A DNA stretch of 64,000 nt from Pyropia haitanensis (Eukaryota; Rhodophyta; Bangiophyceae; Bangiales; Bangiaceae), in NCBI GenBank assembly GCA_008729055.1, contig SDUX01000002.1:1492496-1556495 (forward strand), in the 5' to 3' direction. Below the pieces are notes generated by a model. The model was not told where the DNA came from, searched no databases, and was given only the letters and a program-made list of their open reading frames with translations. The translations under genes and the position numbers were made by a program. This document shows, piece by piece, positions 43,610-54,866 of this stretch. Position 1 is the first letter of the stretch, and each line of letters begins with the position of its first letter.

Positions 43610-44453
43610 TCACCGCGCGCCTATGTTGAGACCGATAGGACCGCCGCACGCTGGCAACATGAAGGGCACCAGAGCGATTACTCGTCCTCCTTCTCTCGGT
43701 GTACCGTATCTCCTTCGAGCCATCTGCTTGCAGCACGCCACGTCTGTAATGTGAACCCGCGCTCCCTGGTGGAGGGGAGGTAGAGAGCTCGTGCTACCAG
43801 CGTCTGTGTCTGCCGCCGCTGGCGATCGGTAGCCACCCACCCGACATGCCCGGGGATACGCACCATGGGGGCGCCCCCCCGCTCCCCCCCCCCAAGCCCG
43901 CCCAGCCGCCGCCTGGCATCCATCACCGCGACAGCTCGCTGTGGTCGTAGTGGTGACGACGGTCGCCGCGGCAACGGCGCCACACCGGCGGGGGGCCCGT
44001 GTGAGGAGGCCTGCGGGCCCATCCACCGGCATACGACCCGCGACCAGTATGTCGACGGATGCGGGCTCTCCTGAGAAATGCATGCAAACAAAGAGCAACG
44101 TCTCTGCCCGTGAGGAGAGCAGAGCCCAGCTAAAAACGGGTCGCTGTGCAACAGCGGGCACCAGCAAGCAAGGCGAACGCACGGCGTTCCGAGTCTGACC
44201 CACCCCTGCGAGTGGCCAGCGACAAAGAGCGGGAAACACACGCGACAAGGGGAGCCCCAACCAATGCCGGTTCACCCAGCGGGAACGTCCACCACGGGTG
44301 GTCGCCGTGGCCATCCCCGCCAGCGCCGCCCGTCTTGTGGCCATGGCCGTGCGACCACTGGGACACGTTGATGGCACCGCAGATGCCGCGCCCGTGCTTG
44401 GCAGAGCCCCCCACGTAGACATAGCACGGGCACACACGGGCAGTCACCGCCAT
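43610..44453 (-). CDS. Candidate two-exon gene, His/Gly-rich then basic; function unknown
   Basis: The ATG at 44451-44453 gives MAVTARVCPCYVYVGGSAKH, then GHGHKTGGAGGDGHGDHPWW. A donor GTGAAC at 44275 and an acceptor TTTCTCAG before 44070 join WWTFPL to GEPASVDILVAGRMPVDGPA in phase 1. The frame continues through a Thr/Ala-rich stretch and CCKQMARRRYG to a stop at 43610, only 11 bases beyond the ERGIC3 stop (tail-to-tail). An upstream exon is possible, since a hydrophobic frame (YLRLFGHAALLLALSLWELC) lies at 44475-44590. I recognise no family. Confidence 0.35.
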
Positions 44454-44758
44454 CGTGTGGAGCGATACGAGCTCCAGCAGCGACAGAGCTCCCACAGCGA
44501 CAGCGCAAGCAGCAAGGCGGCGTGGCCAAAGAGGCGCAGGTACCCCACCGTCACACCAACACCTTGCCAGGATGGAGCAAACACAAGCGAGCCACAGCAC
44601 GCCCTCCCCACACAAAGCGGGTCAACAGCACCACAGCAGCTACCTCCCACAGCAAGGTACAATGACAAATAAGGAAACGCGAGAGGGCGGGGCAGGCCCA
44701 GGGAGCAACAAAACAAAAGCAAGACCCTACGACCGCTAAAGCTGAGCGGCTCTACGAG

Positions 44759-46789
44759 CTAGGCCAGAACGTCACAGTAACGCCCAAGAATCACCATCTT
44801 GTCCAGCACAATCGCGTCCTGACGCAGCGCCTCCTCGAGCCCCCCCGGGGTGGCTACCTTGCGCGCCAGCGGCGCACTCATGGCCAGGCGCAGGACACCA
44901 TACGGCCCAAGCTTGACGGGCTGGCCCACCATGCACACAGGAGCCACGGCGGCACGCTCCTCTGCCGTGGCAGACGGCGGCAGGGCGGTCGACGCGTCGC
45001 GGGTGAGGTACCGGTGGAGCTTGCGTAGGTCCACCGCGGTGAGGAGGCCCTCCCCACAGCCCGACAGAAACTTGACCGACACAATCGTATTGACGCCGCC
45101 CACCCGCGTGACGCCCGTGGTGCCTGCCGCCACCGCACACTCGTCCACCTCGTCGAGAAGCGACAGCCGGGGTGCCCGCTGATGGACCAGCTTCTTCACG
45201 CGGTGGATCCACATGCGAATGGGGGCGTCGAGACACGACCGCTGCTTGGCGTACAGCTCCATCTCGGTCAGGCCACACGCCCAACGGAGTAGGAGGCCCA
45301 CATTGTTGGGGCCCGTCGGCAACGCCCGCCGCAGCGATGGCATCGAGTGCGGCACTTCGGAGCACGTGAGGTAGTCACGGAAGCCCCGCGGGATGGCCTC
45401 GGTCGGCCCCGTCGACAGCGGGCCCGCCGCCGACGGCGGCACCAGCACGGCACCGCAAAAGCCGGGCGCCGCAAAGAACTTGGACGCCGTCACCAGCACG
45501 ACGGCGCCACGGCCAAGGTACCACGCCAGCTCTGCCGCGTCGGAGCGGCACTGGCACGCGTCGAGGACGAGGAGAACGCGGGGCCCGAGGCGGACGCGCA
45601 GCTGATCCATGACCGACACACTCGGCACGCGGAGGCCCGTCTTGGAGCCGTCCACCGCGTGGAGGACAAAGAAGGGGGGCGCCTCCGCCGCCTCCACCGC
45701 AGCCGCCTCTGCCGCGTCCACCGCAGCCACAAAGCGTTCGTCATAGTCACCCAGCACCTGCCCACTCGCGCCCCGCGGCGGTAGCTCCACGACGGTGGTG
45801 GTCGGGGAAAAGCCCGCGGCAATCCCATCCAGGAGCACCCGCTCGCCGACGGGGGGGAAGGCGGAAAAGTGGCGGCCGCCCGCCGCCGGGGCAGTGCCCG
45901 ATCCCACCTCCCCCGCCGCCGCAATAATGTTGACCACGCGGCTGCACCCCGCCTCGGCGGCCCGCGCCTCGGCAATCGCCAGCGGAACCAGCTCCGCGTC
46001 CGAGCCGCTCGGGTGGAGCACCACCTGCACGTCCCGCTCGGCGGGCGGCAGCATGTGTGGCTCCAGGCCGAGGGCGGCAGGCAGGCGGTCACGGATGGAC
46101 AGAGTGGCCTGCTCAAACGTGGTGCACCCCGTCCACAAGTCCCGCAGCAGCCCACACGCGGAATGCCACCCCGCTGGCGTGGGGGGCGAGCACGTGCACG
46201 CGCCACGGAGGATGGTGTCACCGGGGGGCGCCACAGGCGCACAAAAGTACCGGTTGACCCCTTCGTCGGTCAGGTGCAGGCGGTCATCCCCCCCCTCCAC
46301 AAGGTGCCGCGACACGCACGCGTCCAAGGCGGCAGCCTCAATCGAGTCGAGTGCCGCTGACAGGGCCGCGTCACTCAGGGGCCCCCCGTCAGCGGTGGCC
46401 AGCGCAAAGGACCCCCCCGCCGCGGGCGAGTAGTTGACCGCCGGCGCGCCGGGTAGCCACGAGGCGCCACCGCCACGCGCCCACACCTCCGCGACCGCGT
46501 CATTCACCCACTGGCGACCGTCTGGGCACATGACCGTCGGCGGGCGGAGGGTAAACTTGAGCGGCCGCGACAAGCTCGACGACGAGCCGGCCGCCGCCCC
46601 GTCGGGCGCCCCATTCACCACCCCGCGGCGTACCCACGGGGACACCCCCGACGGGGGCGGCCGAATCTCACCCCCCCCAAGGGCACGCTGCTCAGCGTCA
46701 GGGAGTAGGCAAAAGGGCCCGCCACGGTCCGATATCAGCGACGCGGCCGCATCCGAGTCCAGCGTGGAGGCACCATAGAATGGCGCCAT
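44759..46789 (-). CDS. PLP-dependent transferase-like protein (fold type I), unassigned
   Basis: A 676-residue intronless frame from the ATG at 46787-46789 (MAPFYGASTLDSDAAASLIS). The central part has the order expected for fold-type-I enzymes: FFVLHAVDGSKTGL, then RVLLVLDACQCRSDAAELAW with the Asp that would contact the PLP pyridine nitrogen, then VVLVTASKFFAAPGFCGAVL with Lys437 as candidate Schiff-base residue. An N-terminal section contains VNYSPAAGGSFALATADGGP and LTDEGVNRYFCAPV. The C-terminal domain has GVTRVGGVNTIVSVKF and LGPYGVLRLAMSAPLARKVA. There is no targeting signal I would trust. Substrate unknown; aminotransferase/desulfurase-type chemistry is inference. Confidence 0.65.
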   Translation of the reverse strand: MAPFYGASTLDSDAAASLISDRGGPFCLLPDAEQRALGGGEIRPPPSGVSPWVRRGVVNGAPDGAAAGSSSSLSRPLKFTLRPPTVMCPDGRQWVNDAVAEVWARGGGASWLPGAPAVNYSPAAGGSFALATADGGPLSDAALSAALDSIEAAALDACVSRHLVEGGDDRLHLTDEGVNRYFCAPVAPPGDTILRGACTCSPPTPAGWHSACGLLRDLWTGCTTFEQATLSIRDRLPAALGLEPHMLPPAERDVQVVLHPSGSDAELVPLAIAEARAAEAGCSRVVNIIAAAGEVGSGTAPAAGGRHFSAFPPVGERVLLDGIAAGFSPTTTVVELPPRGASGQVLGDYDERFVAAVDAAEAAAVEAAEAPPFFVLHAVDGSKTGLRVPSVSVMDQLRVRLGPRVLLVLDACQCRSDAAELAWYLGRGAVVLVTASKFFAAPGFCGAVLVPPSAAGPLSTGPTEAIPRGFRDYLTCSEVPHSMPSLRRALPTGPNNVGLLLRWACGLTEMELYAKQRSCLDAPIRMWIHRVKKLVHQRAPRLSLLDEVDECAVAAGTTGVTRVGGVNTIVSVKFLSGCGEGLLTAVDLRKLHRYLTRDASTALPPSATAEERAAVAPVCMVGQPVKLGPYGVLRLAMSAPLARKVATPGGLEEALRQDAIVLDKMVILGRYCDVLA

Positions 46790-48117
46790 CTGGCTGGCTC
46801 GACCCCCAGGAGCTAAGAGCGCGCTCGTTTCGCAGTCGTGCGATATTGATGGCGGTTCAGCTCAGTATGGACGACGGCGCTAGAGGCCGCCGAGCGCGCC
46901 TCGGGCCGGCGACGGCCAATGGTGTTGGCACCCGCCGTCGTGCCTGGTGCGTCGGAGACCAAGACCTGTGGGGGGGGGAAGCGCGGGTTCCGCTGTGAGC
47001 GGGGAAAGGGCGGGGCAGCGACGCGGTGGGGGAATGAAGGAGGGGACGGGGAAGAGGGGATGCGCAGAGTACGATGGAGCGGGCGGGGAGGCTGGTTGGG
47101 TGTCGCGTCAAGCCACAGCCGGCGCAGTGGCTGGAACAAGGCCTATTGGTCCGGCGACCGGTGTGTGGACCAGCACGCGTCCACCGCCCGATGCGACGAA
47201 GTCACGACGCAGCGGGCCACAGCCGGACCCTACATCGACAGGCACCTGGACTTGGGTGTCGCCGTCGCCGAGATGTCTCTCGCTTGGGCCAAAAAAACTA
47301 AATACCCTCGCCGGTGGCACACTGCCGTGTCTCGACAGAGGAGGCGCCCCGAGGCCACCACGTCCATGCAAGGGGCGACCAAGTGAAAGCTATCCATCGT
47401 GTGGGGCACAGCGCGCCATGAATTTTTCGTGGTGGACCTCGGTTTGTTCGGCATCTCGCTCCCTGATTCAAGCCCAACCTGGCACCGAGGACGACTGCGG
47501 GCCGCGCCACTACCTGGGCATGCTCTTGCGTCCACACGCACCGCGGACTTCTCTCAAGCAGGGACGTCACCCCCTTTCGGAAACCGCCACCATCGCACGA
47601 GGTCCTCTATCCGGACAGGAGATATGCGAAGGAGGAGCTGCACGACTGCGTCTTCTGACTCTGATCGGACGTACCTCATTATTTGTTGATATTCTTGCGC
47701 ACACCCACTCAGCAGATCCCGATAGGGACACAGGCTCCCTGGGCCACAGACTGGCCGGGGGACAGACGTTGCTGTACATATTTCAGCTTTCTGTCCCGCC
47801 GTAGGTTGAAACTGACTCTTGAGCCAATCGTCAGCGCTGCTGAGACGGACATCCAGACCGATTTTCCCCTACAGCCTTCAATCGACCCTGCACTTTCCCA
47901 GCCCGCCAAGATCTTTCGGCAAAGCGCCGTTGACAATGAAAACTGCCCTGCACAAGGGAATAAGTCGTAGAAAACTAGAAAGATGCGGCCGTCACAGGCC
48001 ATGGCCATCTGTACGAGGACATAATTGGGTTGTCCAGCAGCTGACGGCACCCTCGAGCCAATGTGGTGACCGCAATGTGTGAAGTCTTGCCTCTGGTGTA
48101 TCGGGCTCCGCGGGTGA
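46790..48117. other. Intergenic, partly AT-richer
   Basis: 47,400-48,100 is less GC-rich. A minus-strand frame (47709-48060) reads VQMAMACDGRIFLVFYDLFP and further mixed sequence, but without start, splice or family evidence. It may be a relict element. Confidence 0.35.
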
Positions 48118-49185
48118 TCATGGGCGGACATGAGGCTTTGCACCAGCCCGTCTTCCCCTTCCACGCCCCTCCTTGTTCCGTTTGCAGCGCCCGCCCGCCC
48201 CCTCCCCGCGCATGGGCGTCTTTGAGCTATCCACGCGGGCAGAGATTGACGACGCTGCGTTGTCACACGCAGCGGCCTTGCGCGAGAAGACAGGCCAGAG
48301 GGTGGCAGGTACGAGCTCTTGGACCTTGTTCCTCTGCACGGCAATCTGGCCCTTCAGCTCCTTCCACTTGGACTTGGCACGCTCCTGCTGGACCTCGCCG
48401 CTCGCCATGTCCACCGAGGGCTGCTGCAGCTCGGCCAGGATAGGAAGCTGCTCCTGCAGGTCAGACGGCTCTGGCACCGGCTCCTTCAAAGATGATGACG
48501 ACGTGGACCCAGCCGCTCCACCCGAGGTCGACCGTCTTGCGCCCGACCAAAAGGGCCCAACGGCTGAGTGCCCACGAGAAAGGTTGGCTCTGTGGCGCCG
48601 CTGGTTGCGACACACGCCTCGAGACTGCTGGCACAGACCCCCGCACAGCCACGCTCGGGGCCGCCTCCCCCGGCCACCATAACGATATCAGATTCTCCCC
48701 CACGCTGCCGCTTCGATACCTGCGTACTGGGGCGCGATGGTAGAGCCCAACAGGGGCACGCACTCTGGACCTTGCAGCCGACTGGTACGGTTGGAGAGAG
48801 CGGCCGCTTCACGTGAGAGGCCCCGTGCCGTGTGTCGGTCTAGCCAGTGGCACAGCCGTTGATGCGGTGTACCTCTTGCCGCTGCACTTGCCCCTCCTGC
48901 GCTTTACTGGTGATGTACGGCTCTGGCGGCGCGGCCTGCACTGTACCAGTTGATGGTCCTTTACCGAGCACGCGGGCGGCGGCGGACTTGGCGGCTTGGC
49001 GGCGCCGCCGCCGCCGCCAAGTCCTATCCCGGAGCTGCGTCATGCTGCCCACCAGCGACTGGAGCGGTTTCTGCGGTCGCGGCGGGCTGACCCCCTGTAC
49101 TGTACACTGGGCTGACGACCGGACGGGCGTGCAAGCGCGCGTCCGACGTGCAGAGGTGTCCTCGTCAAGAGCCAGAAACTAGGAA
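48118..49185 (-). CDS. Candidate spliced gene with a coiled-coil segment; unrecognised
   Basis: The minus strand holds two stretches with coding character. The upstream one begins after an acceptor-like CTTTCCTAG near 49182 and includes SLVGSMTQLRDRTWRRRRRR, then PYITSKAQEGQVQRQEVHRI, ending in a stop at 48840. A second (48500-48320) reads PSDLQEQLPILAELQQPSVD, then QERAKSKWKELKGQIAVQRN, a likely coiled coil, ending at a possible donor GTACCTG. Further down AACDNAASSISARVDSSKTP follows an AG. Whether these belong to one gene is unclear. Confidence 0.3.
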
Positions 49186-49733
49186 AGAGACGACACGCGC
49201 GTCAAAGTAGGCTGAACCTGTCCCTGCACCGAGCGCCTGGCGGGGTCGCCAGCCGATGGGACGGGCAGGCAGGCATTCGCACCACCCTGCAACCGTTTCC
49301 CGTCAGGAAGCGCAACACGCCGCCCATCAGCAACGGGCCGCGCCGACCTGCCGGTCTGACGCCATGCACGTTGCAGACGGCGGGCGGGCGTGTACCCGAC
49401 GCGGCGTCCTACAATCCACCCGGCGGGCGTCGCCCGCCCGGCAGGCGTCTAGGCCCACTGCCGCAGAGGCGTGGGCGGCGCGTCCCCGCCCGCGCGCGGC
49501 GGTGGCGGACGGGGCCCGCTCGGGATGGGGGCACGCTGGGCACTGGCGGCTCCCGGTTCACCACCGGCTATACACAGACTTGCCACACCCAGCGCGCCCG
49601 CGGCCGCGCGGGCGGTCCCCTACCACACACGCGTCGCCCTCCTCCCCCTCCCCCCCCCCCCCCTCCCCCTTGCCCCGTCGTTGGCTCGACCGGCCCACTA
49701 CACTCAGCTCCGCTCCCGCGGGACCGCGCCGCC
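49186..49733. other. Intergenic, GC-rich
   Basis: Downstream flank of the M41-like gene with a C run at 49646-49660. No gene supported. Confidence 0.4.
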
Positions 49734-51338
49734 TCACATGCCGTCCAGCTTGGAGTTGATCTTGGCCAGCCGCTCGGCCAGCTCCCGCTCCCGCTCCGCC
49801 ATCCGCTCCTCCGTGGCCGCAAAGTCCTCGGGCGTCGGCGCCGGTGCCGCCGCCGCCGCCGCCGCCGCCGGCACCTCGGCGCGCGGCGGCGGCACCTTGA
49901 CGTGGCGCTCAATGACCGCCACGCACTCGCCGAGCGGCCGCTTGTCCCGCATCGCGTCGACGAGCGCCTCGTACGCGGCGGCGTGCTCCCGCAGCAGCAG
50001 GATCGCCTCGAGCGCCGCCCACCGCGCGTGGTTGACGACCGCCGCGGGCGGCCACGGCGGGTTAATGCTGCCGAGGATGCCCACCAGCACCGCCTCGTCC
50101 GACGCGCCCCCCTCTGCCTGCCCATACGCGAGCGCCTCGGCGGCAATGCCCGCCATGAGGACGATGGAGAAACGCTCGAGCGCGGCGCCGCTGAGCTTGC
50201 CCCGCTGCAGCTCCGCCTCGAGGCGCGCGTCGGTAAAGACCGTCCCGGCCTGGCCGGGGATGCCCGCCTTGAGCGCGTCCGCGGCGGAGAGGACGTAGCC
50301 GCGGACGGGGGCGCCCATCAGATAGGCGCTCAAAAAGTGGCCCGCCTCGTGCTTGAGCACCTTCTCCGCGTACGCGGGCTTGACCGCCCGGTAGACGGTC
50401 TCAAACGCCGCCCCCCGCAGCAGCTGCTGGTCGGCCACCCAGGCGAGGAAGAGGACCGCCAGCGCCGGCTGCGCCAGCCCGTCCACCCCCGCCGCCGACG
50501 CGAGCGCATTGACGCCGACGACCAGCCCGACGCCCGCCAGCTGCCACCACACCGCCGTCGAGCGGCGCGGCGCGAGCGCCCCAATGGGCAGCCCCGCACG
50601 GGCCTCTAGGTCCGCCGCGTCCACGACGCGAGGCACCAGCGGGCGGGAGGCCGCCGAGGCGGCGCAGCCAAACGCGGGCAGGTGGCCACGGGCTTGGAGC
50701 TCCGCGTACAGGAGCGTCACGTCCGCGCTGTCCGACATGGCCGCCACCTGCGCGGGCGTCGCGCCGGGCGGCGGCGGCGGCGGCGGCGGCGGCACCGCCG
50801 CCGACGACGACGACGACGACGGCGACGCAGACGACGAGCCAGACGGCAACGACGACGCCGACGGCGGCCCCGCCGTCGGCGTCCCCGCCGTCGCCGACGT
50901 GGCGGCCACCGCCTTGGCCGACGCGGGCAGCACGACGGCGGCGGCGTTGAGGAGCGCCGTCGCGGCCGACGCGGGCAGCCGGAGCTGCCGCGGCGCCGCC
51001 GCCAGCGCGGTGACGGCGTCGTGGAAGCGGCCCGCGGCGGCGGCGTCGGTGATGGCCGCCACCGCCGCGGCGTCGTCGAGCGACGCCGCCTCACCGGCGG
51101 CGAGGGCCATGGCGAGTGGTGGGCGGCGGCCGGCGGCGGCGGCAGCGGCGGCGGCGGCGGCGGGCAGGCGCGCCCGGCGGGGTGGCGGCGGCGCCCGCAG
51201 CCGCCGCGGGGCGGGCGCGCCGCCGCGGCAGCCGCGCCTGCCGGCGGTGGTGGAGAGGGCGCCACCGGCGGCGACGGGGATGAACGCGGCCGCCGCGGTG
51301 ACACAGGCGGATGGGGTCGCCATCGTCGCGCTGACCAT
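49734..51338 (-). CDS. M41 (FtsH-like) membrane metallopeptidase homologue without AAA domain, plastid-type
   Basis: A 534-residue intronless frame. The ATG at 51336-51338 starts MVSATMATPSACVTAAAAFI, a Ser/Ala/Arg-rich leader like a chloroplast transit peptide. After low-complexity Ser/Pro/Asp tracts come one or two membrane spans (WWQLAGVGLVVGVNALASAA and LAVLFLAWVADQQLL). Next is KVLKHEAGHFLSAYLMGAPV, with HEAGH at residues 330-334 as the zinc-binding HExxH. Then GYVLSAADALKAGIPGQAGT, a RFSIVLMAGIAAEALAYGQ helix with the typical third-ligand region, and AEGGASDEAVL. The end EERMAERERELAERLAKINS is a coiled coil. The AAA+ ATPase module of FtsH is absent, matching a plant/algal family of FtsH-like membrane proteins. 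Peptidase activity is possible since HExxH is intact, but unproven. Confidence 0.85.
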   Translation of the reverse strand: MVSATMATPSACVTAAAAFIPVAAGGALSTTAGRRGCRGGAPAPRRLRAPPPPRRARLPAAAAAAAAAAGRRPPLAMALAAGEAASLDDAAAVAAITDAAAAGRFHDAVTALAAAPRQLRLPASAATALLNAAAVVLPASAKAVAATSATAGTPTAGPPSASSLPSGSSSASPSSSSSSAAVPPPPPPPPPGATPAQVAAMSDSADVTLLYAELQARGHLPAFGCAASAASRPLVPRVVDAADLEARAGLPIGALAPRRSTAVWWQLAGVGLVVGVNALASAAGVDGLAQPALAVLFLAWVADQQLLRGAAFETVYRAVKPAYAEKVLKHEAGHFLSAYLMGAPVRGYVLSAADALKAGIPGQAGTVFTDARLEAELQRGKLSGAALERFSIVLMAGIAAEALAYGQAEGGASDEAVLVGILGSINPPWPPAAVVNHARWAALEAILLLREHAAAYEALVDAMRDKRPLGECVAVIERHVKVPPPRAEVPAAAAAAAAPAPTPEDFAATEERMAERERELAERLAKINSKLDGM

Positions 51339-52683
51339 CGTGGTGGGCAAGCGGCGGCGGGGAACAAGGAGTGGGGAAACGCGTCCGCACGGACCGGGGC
51401 TAGGGGAGAAGGGCCCGAGCAAGGTGGGCGACGCAGGGAATGGGAGGGGCGGTGCTTGCGCCCGCCTTGGTGCCGTATACATACAGCAGCACACAGGTTT
51501 GGCAGAGGGCTGAACACGGCGAGCGGGGTGGAGGGGGGGGCGGAGGTCGCGTCAGCGACGCACGCAGCGGCTGGACCCCCGAGTTGTGCCGTGCGTGCAA
51601 ACGCCACCCACCCGACCGGCCCAATGACGAATCGCCGACGTGGCGTACAAACGGAGGGGGAGGTGGAAGCACGCCGCCCCTTTGGCCGGGCCGCCACACT
51701 GGCCGGAACCGGTGGCCACCAATGGGTGAGATCCGCCACGTGGCTCATCGCGTGCACGCAGGGACCCCACGACGCCCCTCGACAGAGGCGCTGCACGTGG
51801 AGGGGCGCCGTGCGGCACGTGCCGTCGCTGGCGGTCGACTGCTCCCGTCTGGTGTCTCCCTCGTCGGCGGGAGGGCCCCTCCGTGCGCGCCTCCGTTCGT
51901 GCATCTCGTTTGTTTCTGATGAGCCCATCAGGCCTCCGTCAAGAAGGATTGAAACCGTACAGGTCGCGGCGGGGCGAGGCGCTCTCGTCGGGTGTCCAGG
52001 TATGGGAGCTCCGACTGCCTACCCGAAACGCCCGACACCAACAGACCGACACTTTCACTGGCGGGACCCGCCATCGCGGTTAAACACGTCCACCGCCGCT
52101 TGGACGGTGCCGGCCGACCCACCCCGTCCACCACCCACAGCCAGCTCGCCAAAGGTCCCGCCCGCACCGCCGAGCCCCCTCACCGTGCGCGCGGTCGGCA
52201 GCGCGCCCCCGCGCGGCACACGGCACACCAGCCGGCGCCCCCGTGTGGTCGGCCAGCCGCGCGGCCGGGGGGTGCGCGGCCGACCGCCGGGTGCAGGCAG
52301 CGGCGGGCTCGCCGCCGCGCCAGTCCCCACGCGCCAGCTTGGCTGCGGCGGCCGCCGCGTGCCACCACCGCCACGCCCGTGGCCGGCTGTGGCCGCCGCC
52401 GCCGCTGCCGCCGCCGCCGCCGTCGCCGCTACGGCTCCCACACCAACCACCCGTTGCCGCTTGCGGGCGCAATGAGACTGGCGCGGAGCGCGGCGGGACC
52501 ACCCCCTGCGCGCGTGGGGAAGCGCCAGTCCACAGGGCGGCCCACCCCCACGGGGGGGCCGCTAGCCCATCCCGCGCTGGCAAGCAGAGCCACCAGCACG
52601 CACGCCTCTGGTCTGCCCCCTACCCCCCCCCAGCCCCTCGCGGCAGACCCCCCGCGCCGCGGTCGCCCCGCCTCGCCGCGGCC
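51339..52683. other. Intergenic, GC-rich
   Basis: Upstream region of the M41-like gene. The frames open here are compositional and overlap on both strands. Nothing supportable. Confidence 0.45.
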
Positions 52684-52705
52684 GCGCAGTGGGGTCTAAC
52701 CCGTG
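52684..52705 (+). repeat. Left terminal inverted repeat of the 740-bp element
   Basis: Twenty-two bases exactly complementary to 53402-53423. Confidence 0.8.
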
Positions 52706-53401
52706 GCCCGTGCGAGGATCAAAAATCGGGCCTTGCGGGGCGTGCACGCTGTGCAACGGGTCCGCGGAATCGCCGAATTTGACACCGTAGGGCGGTTTTT
52801 TTTTTTGCACTGGCTGCACAGGGCGCACAAAATCCGTTTAAACGAGTCTGGCGTCGTTCCGGAGCGTGCTGTCCTTTCCTGGTCATGGTCGGCATACTGG
52901 TGCACCTCTACGTGCTCGAGGATGTTCTCGCCACACCTGCAGCACGTTGTAGGACGCAAGGTCGCATTCGCAGTGCAAATGGTCGTCGACGCGCAGCCCG
53001 AGTGCGACGAGTGCGTCGGGCTGACATGCGCCGTGTGCATCCGGGCAGCCGACGAATTGGAGCCGACCGTGCAAGGCCGTGGGGATTGACGGCGAATGAT
53101 GTCCTCGTTCCCCACTCGAAAATACTATGTCTCCATCTCCTGACAGAATATCATTGGCTAGGAGCCTTCGTAGGTGTGAATCCAACCGACTGACAGTGCC
53201 ACACCTCGGGGCTTGTCGTGTGCTTCCCCGAAACTGCGGCCGGACGCCCACTAATTCCGAAGACGGCTTGCGCCGCGTGCGAGGAGTGCTCCCAGTGCAT
53301 CGGGCGGTCGCACTCCGAGTGCGCTCAGATTTTTGCACTCCCGGGGGGTCGGAGTGCGCCCGAAACGGCTGTTTTGGGCGCACGCACTGCCGCCAGAGGT
53401 T

Positions 53402-53423
53402 CACGGGTTAGACCCCACTGCGC
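53402..53423 (-). repeat. Right terminal inverted repeat of the 740-bp element
   Basis: Twenty-two bases exactly complementary to 52684-52705. Confidence 0.8.
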
Positions 53424-53657
53424 CGCCGCCGCTGCCCGCTCGACGCGCTCGCGACGCGCGGGCGGCCACGGCGGCGGCGCCGCCCGCGTCGCCACGGCGC
53501 GCGGCGAGCTCCGCGGCGGGATTCGTGGTGCCGTTTTTCAACGTTTGCCGCCACGTGGGCACGACGTGTCGACCCGCCGCGGACGCCGGCGCGTCCAACA
53601 ACCGTCCGCGCTGCGGCGGCACGGCGTTGCTCGCGCGCGCGCGCCGTCCAGGGCGCC

Positions 53658-53679
53658 ATGATGGCCGGCCGCGGTGCAC

Positions 53680-53725
<46 letters not shown>

Positions 53726-54828
53726 GGCGGCGGCGGCCGACGCGGAGCCGCGGCGGTGGTGCTCCCGCGCGGCGGCCGTCAACGTCCGCGTCCTCCCCGC
53801 CGCCCCGTTTTCCGCGTACGTTGGCCGCCGGCGCCGGTCCGTGCGGCGGCGGGCGGGCTGGGCGGGCGGACGGCGCGGGGCGGGCGGGCGGGGGCGGCGG
53901 CGGTGGGCGGCGGTGGTGGCGCGGCGGTTGGGGGAGGGGGGTCGGAGGGGGGGGTACGGGCGTACCCCGCCGGCTTCCCCATCTGTCCCTAGCCGCTGGT
54001 CGGGGAGGGGTGGGGGGGGGGGGGGGGGGGGGAGGGAGATTGGGGGGGGGGGAGGCTCCGCGGCTACGCTCGGCGGGTGGCGCGGCGGGGGGGGGGGCGC
54101 GGGTGCCGCGGGTGGCTACCCGCTGGGCACCGCCCGCCGCCGCCGGCAGGTAGCGCCGCCGCCCCCGGCGGCGGCTGCGCCGTGCGCACGGGCGCGGTTC
54201 CTGGGCGGCCTGTGCGCGCCGTCGTCCTAACCGCCCCGCCGCTGCCGGTTGTCGCTGCTGCTCTGCTTTTTTTTTTTTTTGGTGGTGGCGGTGGTGCCGC
54301 GGGCGGGTGTGCGCCCGCCCATGCTCCTGTTTGTGTTTTTTTTTGTTTTTTTTTGCTGCCGCCGACGCCGGCCGCTCCCGCTCCCGGCCGCCCCTCCTGC
54401 GCCGTGGCTGTGCCTCGGTCGTCGACTTGCTCCGTGGGTGGGGGGATGGCGCGGCGGTGTGTCCCCCTTTTTCGCTCGGCGTGACACCCCAACACCCCGC
54501 TTGCTCCCCCGCCCCGCGTGCCCGCTCGCGCAGCCGCTGTGTGGGCTTTGACGTCTATGGTGAGGCCGCCCTGACCGACACCCGCCTGCTGCTGCGGCTC
54601 CCCCCCGGGTGTGGCGTTTCCCCGCGGGACGTGCCGCCCTGGTTTGCCGCCCCGGCCGCCGCTGGCGGGTCGGTGCCGGCGGCAACGCCGGCAGCGTTGA
54701 TGGCGGCGGCGGCGGTCGGGCGGCCGCCGCTGACGGTGGTGGAAATCCCGCTCGCGTCTGTCGTCGCGCCCTCCCTCACGCTCGTCTCCCCGCTGCTCGC
54801 GGCGCAGCACGTGGCCTTCCTGTCCCGC

Positions 54829-54866
<38 letters not shown>

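Larger units (their letters stand above)
52684..53423. mobile_element. Second MITE-like element, about 740 bp
   Basis: A perfect 22-bp inverted repeat, CAGTGGGGTCTAACCCGTG at its core, lies at 52684-52705 and 53402-53423. The interior is AT-richer than both flanks and contains palindromes such as GCACTCCGAGTGC near 53310 and a longer one just after it. Minus-strand frames have Cys/His pairs (CCRCGENILEHVEVHQYADH), but there is no complete gene. Flanking duplications are not clear. It is unrelated in sequence to the element at 10.07 kb. Confidence 0.75.
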
